Assembly: GCF_027484545.1 (NCBI RefSeq)
Contig: NZ_JAIXST010000134.1
Span: 46,728-110,727, forward strand
Reading direction: 5' to 3'
DNA length: 64,000 bases
Source: Runella sp.
GTDB lineage: Bacteria; Bacteroidota; Bacteroidia; Cytophagales; Spirosomataceae
Positions within the stretch are counted from its first letter, which is position 1; each line of letters starts with the position of its first letter. The notes under the pieces are model-generated. The model ran no database searches. It was not told the origin of the DNA and saw only the letters and a program-made list of their open reading frames with translations. The translations under genes were made by a program, and so were the position numbers. Shown here piece by piece: positions 52,258 to 58,658 of this stretch.

Positions 52258-53139
52258 CTATTTAAAAATCGCCTTTTTAGAAGCCAAAAGTGTGTTGGTC
52301 AACAACCCGCAAATGGTCATTAAGCCCACGCCACCCGGCACGGGCGTAATGAAACTTGATTTGGGCGCTACTTCATCAAATTTTACATCACCTTTGATAG
52401 CAAACCCGCTCTTTTTGGAAGCATCGGGTACGCGAGTAATACCAACATCAATTACCACGGCTCCTTCTTTTACGTAGTCGGCGGTGATGAATTCAGGGCG
52501 TCCCAACGCAGCAATCAAAATATCGGCACTCTGACAAACTTCTTTCAAGTTATGAGTGCGACTGTGGCAAATCGTAACCGTGCAGTTACCCGGAGAGGTG
52601 TTACGCTGCATCAAAATACTCATCGGAAGTCCTACGATTTGGCTGCGGCCTACAACCACGCAATGTTTCCCTGCGGTTTCAATTTTATAACGTTCAAGCA
52701 TTTCCAAAATCCCAAACGGAGTAGCCGAAATATAAGCAGGCAATCCTTTACACATCCGCCCGACGTTGATAGGATGAAATCCGTCCACGTCTTTTTCGGG
52801 AGCAATGGCTTCCATTACCGTGTTTTCGGAGATATGAGCCGGCAAAGGCAACTGCACGATAAATCCGTCTACATCGTCATCGTAATTCAAGTCTTGAATA
52901 TGCGAGAGCAATTCCGCCTCCGAAGTAGTATCAGGCAAGCTGATTAAGGTAGAGGTAAATCCGATTTCTTCACAGCTTTTGATTTTAGAAGCTACGTAGG
53001 TTTCACTCGCCCCGTTGTTGCCTACCAAAATAGCCGCTAAGTGAGGCTTTTTACCCCCCGTCGCTTTGATTTTATCGGTTTCTAATTTGATTTCAGCCTT
53101 TACCTGTGCTGACAGTGCTTTGCCATCGAGAAGTTGCAT
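52258..53139 (-). CDS. folD: Methylenetetrahydrofolate dehydrogenase / methenyl-THF cyclohydrolase
   Basis: 293 aa from ATG 53139 ([10 protein letters not shown]); the 14-codon extension to 53181 has no family support. Motifs: Y-V-A-S-K-I-K-S-C with catalytic Lys (about residues 48-56), G-F-I-V-Q-L-P-L-P (about 92-100), S-Q-I-V-G-L-P-M (about 165-172) and [10 protein letters not shown] (about 264-273). Interconverts one-carbon folates with NADP. Complete and normal length. Confidence 0.95.
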   Translation of the reverse strand: MQLLDGKALSAQVKAEIKLETDKIKATGGKKPHLAAILVGNNGASETYVASKIKSCEEIGFTSTLISLPDTTSEAELLSHIQDLNYDDDVDGFIVQLPLPAHISENTVMEAIAPEKDVDGFHPINVGRMCKGLPAYISATPFGILEMLERYKIETAGKHCVVVGRSQIVGLPMSILMQRNTSPGNCTVTICHSRTHNLKEVCQSADILIAALGRPEFITADYVKEGAVVIDVGITRVPDASKKSGFAIKGDVKFDEVAPKSSFITPVPGGVGLMTICGLLTNTLLASKKAIFK

Positions 53140-53209
53140 TGAGAAATATTTTATTTTTATCAGCGGAAACAACCCATACAAAATTCGTTGCCTCCAAAAT
53201 CATACACAA

Positions 53210-53575
53210 TTAAGGTTGAGGCAATTGAAAGTATGGATTTTCAATAATTCCCAGCACATTACCCAACGGGTCTTTTACCGTTGCCACTTTAATGGCATCG
53301 CCTACATCGCGGATTCCGTCATGGGAAGCCGCTCCAATGGAAAGTAGATAATCCCAGGCTTCTTCGATGTTTTCAACGCCCCAATAAAGCGTTTGGCCAT
53401 TTTCGCCCACGGTAGTATTGGGATCAAGTCCCAATTCATATCCTCCTATGTTAAATCCAACATAAAAAGGTTCGTCAAAATAAGGTAAAACACCCGTAGC
53501 CTGAATATACCACTTCTTGAGTGCTTCCAAATCAGGCGCGGGATAAATGATCGTACGAAGTCCGAGAAATTTCAT
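53210..53575 (-). CDS. VOC family protein (glyoxalase/dioxygenase fold)
   Basis: 121 aa, one VOC domain with I-I-Y-P-A-P-D-L-E-A-L-K-K-W-Y near the start and a D-P-L-G-N-V-L-G-I-I-E-N-P end. The glutamate near the end is a usual metal ligand. Cytoplasmic; substrate unknown. It is 70 bp upstream of folD on the same strand. Confidence 0.85.
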   Translation of the reverse strand: MKFLGLRTIIYPAPDLEALKKWYIQATGVLPYFDEPFYVGFNIGGYELGLDPNTTVGENGQTLYWGVENIEEAWDYLLSIGAASHDGIRDVGDAIKVATVKDPLGNVLGIIENPYFQLPQP

Positions 53576-53603
53576 TTGCAGAAAAGCAGTTTACACTCGT
53601 TAT

Positions 53604-53665
53604 TAAACGTATTCTTCCAACAGTTTCTTTTTCAACAATTCCATACCCACCGTTGCTTTTTCCTG
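53604..53665 (-). pseudogene. Duplicated 3' end of the sirtuin gene (62 bp)
   Basis: The 62 bp from 53604 to 53665 match 54441-54502, the last ~20 codons of the sirtuin gene (Q/E-K-A-T-V-G-M-E-L-L-K-K-K-L-L-E-E-Y-V-stop), with one difference in the overlap. The stop codon is TAA here and TAG in the intact gene. Together with the intact copy it flanks a cassette with a DUF6169 gene and a small ORF. Confidence 0.85.
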
Positions 53666-53776
53666 TTCAAAAAACCTAAACTCCCATAATCCGTTAAAAA
53701 TTAATTTTTAGGGATTTTATGATTTATTTGGGGAAATTATTCCAATTATTGATGATTGGGATTTACACCATAATAT

Positions 53777-54256
53777 CTATTTGAGATAAGAACGTAGAAA
53801 TCGAAAATCCGCTTCAAAACGTTCCAACAAAGGATTTTGTGTAGAGGTAATAGCAGAAATATAGACTATATCCTCAAATTCTTCGTCGAATTTCATAAAG
53901 CTGTTACTGGCATAGCGTCGAAACCAGCGTTCAAAAAGACGCTTCCTATGGGCTTGCCTCCCGTCAGCCTGATCACAAACATATAAAATAACGTTGTGAT
54001 TGTGTTGCGCAAAAAACTTTATCAACAAATATAAAAGAGTTTCAGAAGTACGCTGGTCGAAGCCTGTCTCACCAATATCCGAAGTGGGTTCAAAACCGAA
54101 TATTTTCAGGTATTCACTGTAGGAACTATCTGGAAAATAGCCTGTCGCATCAGTAAAATAAACATAATAGGTAACTCCTTATTCATTATCAAAGTAGAAA
54201 CCCTGTTCGGTTTCAAGAATGAGATAAGGAGAAAGGTTTGACAAATTTGATACCAT
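53777..54256 (-). pseudogene. DUF6169 family gene interrupted by an in-frame TAA
   Basis: From ATG 54256 the frame reads 25 codons, then TAA (54179-54181), then 133 more codons to 53777. The whole reads as one DUF6169-like protein: E-T-E-Q-G-F-Y-F-D-N-E | G-V-T-Y-Y-V-Y-F-T-D-A ... F-F-A-Q-H-N-H-N-V-I-L-Y-V-C-D ... R-x-R-L-F-E-R-W-F-R-R-Y. Family length is about 140-160 aa, which this restores. One base change removes the stop. Function of the family is unknown; members often occur in small accessory cassettes. It overlaps the small ORF upstream. Confidence 0.7.
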
Positions 54257-54356
54257 CTTCAGTAGCGGCACGCTCCATTCCTTTGGCTTGAATCGCTTTC
54301 TTATCAGCCAAGATTTTTTGGGCTATGTTTTTTAATGTTTTTCGTTCGGCTTTCAT
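54213..54356 (-). CDS. Small hypothetical protein, 47 aa
   Basis: Best start M-K-A-E-R-K-T-L-K-N-I-A-Q at 54356; the frame opens at 54425. Basic, helical, without signal. It overlaps the start of the DUF6169 gene by 44 bp, an arrangement typical of a two-gene accessory unit (for instance antitoxin-like plus partner). Not recognised beyond that. Confidence 0.55.
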   Translation of the reverse strand: MKAERKTLKNIAQKILADKKAIQAKGMERAATEDGIKFVKPFSLSHS

Positions 54357-54439
54357 TATCTGTTTAGTTTTCACAAAGTTCTCTATTTTTATAACACCTG
54401 CAAAATACAAAACATTCATCAGCATTGCTTTTGCTAATT

Positions 54440-55144
54440 CTAAACGTATTCTTCCAACAGTTTCTTTTTCAATAATTCCATACCCACCGTTGCTTTTTCC
54501 TGAATAAAAGTAACGTATTTGGTACTTCCTGACATTTCGGGTGTCTTGGGGTCTATCACAAAAACAGGCACCCGAGGTCGAACATAATATACCAAACCTG
54601 CCGCAGGATACACCACCAACGACGTTCCTACTACTATAAAAATATCAGCTTGTTCAGCCAATTCAACGGCGGGTTCCATCATCGGAACTTCTTCATGAAA
54701 CCATACAATATTAGGCCTTAATTGGCTTCCTAATTCGCATTTATCTCCTAAGTTAAGTTCCCAGCCTTCAATATCATATACCAAGCTTGGGTCTTTAGTA
54801 CTTCGAGACTTATACAGTTCGCCGTGTAAGTGGAGCACCTTGGCAGAGCCTGCCTTTTCGTGCAGATTATCTACGTTCTGAGTAATGATTTGAACGTCAA
54901 AATAGCGTTCCAATTCTACCAAAATCAAATGAGCAGCGTTGGGTTGCGCCGTAAGCCCCTGTTTACGACGTTCGTTATAAAAATCCAACACCAATTGCGG
55001 ATTTTTACGCCAGCCTTCGGGCGTGGCTACATCTTCAATGCTATACCCTTCCCACAAACCATCAGAATCGCGAAAGGTCTTAATACCGCTTTCGGCGCTG
55101 ATACCCGCGCCCGACAGGACGACTAACTTTTTTTTGACTGGCAT
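54440..55144 (-). CDS. cobB: Sirtuin-type NAD-dependent protein deacylase (CobB-like)
   Basis: 234 aa from ATG 55144. GAGISAESGIKTFRD (about residues 12-26), Q-N-V-D-N-L-H (about 88-94), catalytic His in L-H-L-H-G-E-L (about 103-109). Y56 and R59 form the Y-x2-R pair that in class III sirtuins favours succinyl-lysine. The zinc-binding Cys pairs of the family are absent (only one Cys in that segment), as in some bacterial members. Its start lies inside the 3' end of the hydrolase gene (65-bp overlap). Its own 3' end is duplicated at 53604. Confidence 0.9.
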   Translation of the reverse strand: MPVKKKLVVLSGAGISAESGIKTFRDSDGLWEGYSIEDVATPEGWRKNPQLVLDFYNERRKQGLTAQPNAAHLILVELERYFDVQIITQNVDNLHEKAGSAKVLHLHGELYKSRSTKDPSLVYDIEGWELNLGDKCELGSQLRPNIVWFHEEVPMMEPAVELAEQADIFIVVGTSLVVYPAAGLVYYVRPRVPVFVIDPKTPEMSGSTKYVTFIQEKATVGMELLKKKLLEEYV

Positions 55145-56099
55145 ATTCTTCCAAGACAAATCGTTGCAAAAAAGGATTTACTTGCTCATAAAACGCCGTT
55201 GGATTGTCCAACCACGGAAAATGATGCGCTCGGTCAATTACTGAAATCATGGCGTTGGGAAGTGATTTTTTCCAGTAATTCACCAACCCATTGAGATTGA
55301 ACCGTTGCCGCGACAATACCACCATCACCGGAATATTCCGGGTGCGAAGGGTAGTAACACAATCAAACGGCTTAGGAACAAATTTACTGCTAACTCGGCT
55401 CTTTACCGCCACATTGCGTACTTTTTCAAACAAAAAATCGGCAGCAATCGGTTCATGCAATGTATCGTGTACGTAGGTAGCCGCCTGAAAATTCATAATG
55501 GCTTTGGCACGGGCAAGCGAATCGGTTGAAACAGTTTGAAGATAAGTCTGCAATCGCTGAAAACGTTGATTGATTACATCCTGCGACAACATCCCTGAAA
55601 AACCATAATCTTCATAGGTGTCAAAGTAAGTATCGGTTGCCTGAGCAGCCACCTCACTCATTGAAGTAGGATTGATAAGTACCAATTGCGCCAAATGCGT
55701 TCCTGCCTCTGAGGCATACGCACAGGCGATTTTTGCTCCGAATCCATGTGCAATAACCGACCATTTCGGAATTCGTAACACCATCCGCAGTGCTTCAATA
55801 TCAGCAACAGCCTTATTAAAATTAACGGTTGTATCGTTAATATAAGGAAAACGGCTTTTTCCCGTAGCTCGAGGATCGTAGTAAACAACGCGATTGGTTT
55901 CGGATAGTTTTTTAACCAAGTCTTTTAGGTAAGTAGATGAGTTCCCTACATCACTGACCACCAACACAGGACTTCCACTGCCAACAATTTTGAAGTACAA
56001 ATTGGCCCCGCTATTGCAAATTGCCCAGCCTTCGCTTTGGGCTTTTGTAATCAACGAAACCAATAACAATAGGGAAATAAGGAATAAATTTTTTCTCAT
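55080..56099 (-). CDS. Alpha/beta hydrolase fold protein, nucleophile serine missing
   Basis: 339 aa with signal peptide (cleavage near K-A-Q-S, residue 20). Oxyanion region V-G-S-G-S-P-V-L (about 39-46), Y-D-P-R-A-T-G-K-S-R (about 74-83). The nucleophile elbow reads A-H-G-F-G-A: Gly119 stands where Ser is expected (G-H-S-x-G). His in R-A-H-H-F-P-W is present. It may be a non-catalytic homologue or use another residue. Periplasmic. The C-terminus is strongly basic (R-R-K-R-Y). It overlaps the sirtuin gene. Confidence 0.8.
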   Translation of the reverse strand: MRKNLFLISLLLLVSLITKAQSEGWAICNSGANLYFKIVGSGSPVLVVSDVGNSSTYLKDLVKKLSETNRVVYYDPRATGKSRFPYINDTTVNFNKAVADIEALRMVLRIPKWSVIAHGFGAKIACAYASEAGTHLAQLVLINPTSMSEVAAQATDTYFDTYEDYGFSGMLSQDVINQRFQRLQTYLQTVSTDSLARAKAIMNFQAATYVHDTLHEPIAADFLFEKVRNVAVKSRVSSKFVPKPFDCVTTLRTRNIPVMVVLSRQRFNLNGLVNYWKKSLPNAMISVIDRAHHFPWLDNPTAFYEQVNPFLQRFVLEEYASQKKVSRPVGRGYQRRKRY

Positions 56100-56109
56100 T
56101 CGGTTGTGT

Positions 56110-56172
56110 AATCCTTACAGGTTTGCGAGACGTCGCACCGTAAAAACGGGGACGTCCAGTCCTGTAAGGATT
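56110..56172. repeat. Long intergenic palindrome downstream of argG
   Basis: AATCCTTACAGG (56110-56121) pairs with CCTGTAAGGATT (56161-56172). The loop contains GCGAGACGTCGCACCGTAAAA, which matches the loop of the element at 57469-57514 read on the opposite strand (GCGAGTCGTTACACCGCAAAA, 16 of 20 alike) although the stems differ. Confidence 0.8.
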
Positions 56173-56177
56173 GATAT

Positions 56178-57377
56178 TCACTGATTCAACTCACTGATTT
56201 TCTGATAAATCATCACTTGATTAGAAGCCACTTTAGCAAAGCCGCGTACATCGTCACCCGTCCAGGCATTGTTCATCTCTCCATAACTGCCAAATACCGG
56301 AGACATTAGGTCATAGCTTGACTCAATTCCTTCTACGTGGAAACGATAAGGAGCCAAATACACATGAACCTGTCCTGATACGTGCTGTTGGGTATCAGTC
56401 AAAAATGTTTCGATATTACGCATCACCGGCTCCATAAACTGTCCTTTGTGCAGAAGACTTCCGTACCAGTTGGACAATTGTTCTTTCCAGTACAATTGCT
56501 GCTCACTCAACACGTGCTTTTCAAGTGTATGATGCGCTTTGATAATTACTAAAGGCGCAGCGGCTTCAAAACCTACGCGGCCTTTGATTCCAATGATGGT
56601 ATCGCCTACGTGAATATCACGGCCAATTCCGAAAGGAGCCGCTATCTCTGAAAGTTTTTGAATTATTTCTACGGAACTCATCGCCTGTCCGTTCAGGGAA
56701 GACAATTCACCTTTTTCAAAACTTAAAGTTACCCGTTCAGGCTCCGATTTGCTTACCTGCGTTGGAAATGAACTTTCGGGTAAATATTTATCAGAAGTCA
56801 ACGTTTCTTTCCCCCCTACTGACGTTCCCCAAAGTCCTTTGTTGATGGAATAGGCCGCTTTATGCCATTCCTGATCTACGCCTTTTGATTTCAAATACTC
56901 AATCTCCGCATCCCGCGATAAACGCAAATCGCGAATCGGCGTAATAATTTCTGCTTCGGGCATAATGATGCGGAACGCCATGTCAAAGCGCACTTGGTCG
57001 TTGCCCGCCCCTGTACTTCCGTGGGCAATGGCCTGTGCACCAATCTTTTTGGCAAATTCAGCAGCAGCAATGGCCTGAAAAATACGCTCCGCACTTACCG
57101 ATAACGGATACGTGTTGTTTTTCAGGATATTACCAAATATTAAATACTTGATACATTGATTATAATAATCATCCGTTTTGGAAATAGTAGCGTGGGCTTT
57201 GACTCCGAGCGAATACGCGCGCGCTTCGATAGCTTTCAAATCTTCTGCCGAAAACCCACCTGTATCCACCAACACCGAGTGGATTTCATAACCGAGATCT
57301 TCTGACAGATACTTGACACAAAAAGAGGTATCCAGACCTCCGCTAAATGCTAAGACAACTTTCTTTTTTTCAGACAT
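56178..57377 (-). CDS. argG: Argininosuccinate synthase
   Basis: 399 aa, normal length. P-loop-like A-F-S-G-G-L-D-T-S-F (residues 10-19), A-H-G-S-T-G-A-G-N-D-Q-V-R-F (about 115-128), and a typical C-terminus with V-Y-L-A-P-Y-R. Joins citrulline and aspartate with ATP in arginine biosynthesis. The upstream gene encodes an arginine-pathway GNAT protein on the same strand. A TAACTTTG box (minus strand, 57432-57439) lies between, so argG may have its own promoter. Confidence 0.95.
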   Translation of the reverse strand: MSEKKKVVLAFSGGLDTSFCVKYLSEDLGYEIHSVLVDTGGFSAEDLKAIEARAYSLGVKAHATISKTDDYYNQCIKYLIFGNILKNNTYPLSVSAERIFQAIAAAEFAKKIGAQAIAHGSTGAGNDQVRFDMAFRIIMPEAEIITPIRDLRLSRDAEIEYLKSKGVDQEWHKAAYSINKGLWGTSVGGKETLTSDKYLPESSFPTQVSKSEPERVTLSFEKGELSSLNGQAMSSVEIIQKLSEIAAPFGIGRDIHVGDTIIGIKGRVGFEAAAPLVIIKAHHTLEKHVLSEQQLYWKEQLSNWYGSLLHKGQFMEPVMRNIETFLTDTQQHVSGQVHVYLAPYRFHVEGIESSYDLMSPVFGSYGEMNNAWTGDDVRGFAKVASNQVMIYQKISELNQ

Positions 57378-57431
57378 GGATGGTAAATACAGTTAACTTT
57401 TAACTTCAAAATCAGGGATACTATTTTAGCA

Positions 57432-57439
57432 CAAAGTTA
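57432..57439 (-). promoter_or_regulatory. -7 box of argG
   Basis: CAAAGTTA reads TAACTTTG on the minus strand, 55 bp before the start codon at 57377. Confidence 0.4.
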
Positions 57440-57468
57440 GGATAATAACGACGAGGTTACTAAAAATA

Positions 57469-57514
57469 AACCCGTCAGATTTTGCGGTGTAACGACTCGC
57501 GAATCTGACGGGTT
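57469..57514. repeat. Long intergenic palindrome upstream of argG
   Basis: AACCCGTCAGATT (57469-57481) pairs with AATCTGACGGGTT (57502-57514), 13 bp, perfect. The loop on the minus strand carries the same core as the element at 56110-56172, with an unrelated stem, so paired changes have kept the fold. Confidence 0.8.
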
Positions 57515-57535
57515 CAAAAATAGCAATCAAAAGAA

Positions 57536-58243
57536 TCAAACCAACTCCAATTCTCTTTGGCGGTTACGTGCTTTGGCTTCACGAATTTCTCGACGCAGTA
57601 AGATACGTTGTTTCAGGCGCATCCAACGCTCATAGAGTTTTGACTCTTTCAAAAAGTCCCACGGAGCTTTTTTCTCCGTTTTTTGAGCGGCTTCAGCGTC
57701 ATGCATCATCCCGGTACAAAGGCAATTTTTGCGATTGGTCCGGGTCAGTACATCATAGTTTACACAACTTGAACATCCTTTCCAGAAAGCGTCATCGGCC
57801 GGTAACTCACTAAAAGTCACAGGCTCATACCCTAAGTCAGAATTGATTTTCATGACCGCAAGGCTGGTAGTGATACCGATGATTTTGGCATCCGGATATT
57901 TGGTACGCGAAAGTTCAAAAGCTTTTCTTTTGATGGCTTTGGCAATACCGCTTTTCCGATGGTCAGGATGTACGATAAGACCGGAGTTTGCCACAAATTT
58001 GCCGTGTTCCCACGTTTCAATGTAACAAAACCCTACCCAATCTCCCAGAAGCGTAGTGGCAACAATCGCTTTCCCTTCCGCCATTTTTTCCCGAATATAA
58101 ACGGGAGAACGCTTGGCTATACCAGTTCCACGCTGTTTGGCACTTTCTTCCATTTCATTGCAAATGGTTTCGGCAAGATGGAAGTGTTTGTCTTCGGCTG
58201 TTTCTACTATGTATTGGTCAGATACGATTTCTATGTTTGACAT
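57536..58243 (-). CDS. GNAT family N-acyltransferase of the arginine pathway
   Basis: 235 aa. Acetyl-CoA fold with R-G-T-G-I-A-K-R-S-P (about residues 38-47), H-P-D-H-R-K-S-G-I-A-K-A-I-K-R-K-A-F (about 92-109) and, after the core, C-S-S-C-V-N-Y-D ... N-R-K-N-C-L-C-T-G-M (about 156-178), which looks like a metal or structural Cys cluster. This gene precedes argG in many Bacteroidota and is thought to supply the acylated glutamate or ornithine intermediate. The exact acyl group cannot be told from the sequence. Confidence 0.82.
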   Translation of the reverse strand: MSNIEIVSDQYIVETAEDKHFHLAETICNEMEESAKQRGTGIAKRSPVYIREKMAEGKAIVATTLLGDWVGFCYIETWEHGKFVANSGLIVHPDHRKSGIAKAIKRKAFELSRTKYPDAKIIGITTSLAVMKINSDLGYEPVTFSELPADDAFWKGCSSCVNYDVLTRTNRKNCLCTGMMHDAEAAQKTEKKAPWDFLKESKLYERWMRLKQRILLRREIREAKARNRQRELELV

Positions 58244-58658
58244 TGTCGTTTAATCAGGATTATATCCTCTGCGGAGACAAATAATCCGCTTTGGTGTTGA
58301 TAAAATAAATGATTTTTGGAAAACTTGGCGAAAGAAGTTTGCTACGTAGGCAAACATAGATTAATGTGTCCTTTCGGACCTGCTAAAAAATGGCGTAGTG
58401 TGTGCGCAGCGTGTATGTGAAAGAGATTGTGCCACCTTTGTAATTTGGTTTTTGAAAAAAACGTGACAAATATCGGTTAAATTGTTCAAGCATTCCAAAG
58501 AAATAACGAAATATTTTTAGGGATGGTTCAAATTCATCAGAACGCAGTATTACTGAAAAAAGCCTGCTGCGTTTAAAACTTGCAGTACAACAAATTAGTT
58601 TATCTATCAGTTGTGCTTTATAAATGATAACCACTATTTTTTTATACTAACCGTTAAC
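58244..58658. other. Intergenic region between divergent genes
   Basis: About 415 bp. An 83-codon minus frame (58383-58634) has no family match and lacks a good start context; I do not call it. The stretch probably holds promoters for the GNAT gene and the dehydrogenase gene. Confidence 0.4.

Noticed and set aside
56110..56172. Terminator for argG
   Set aside because: The stem is far apart with a 39-bp loop and no T-run in the minus direction; it fits a repeat family better.
58383..58634. 83-codon minus frame upstream of the sugar dehydrogenase
   Set aside because: No recognisable family, weak start context; probably chance.
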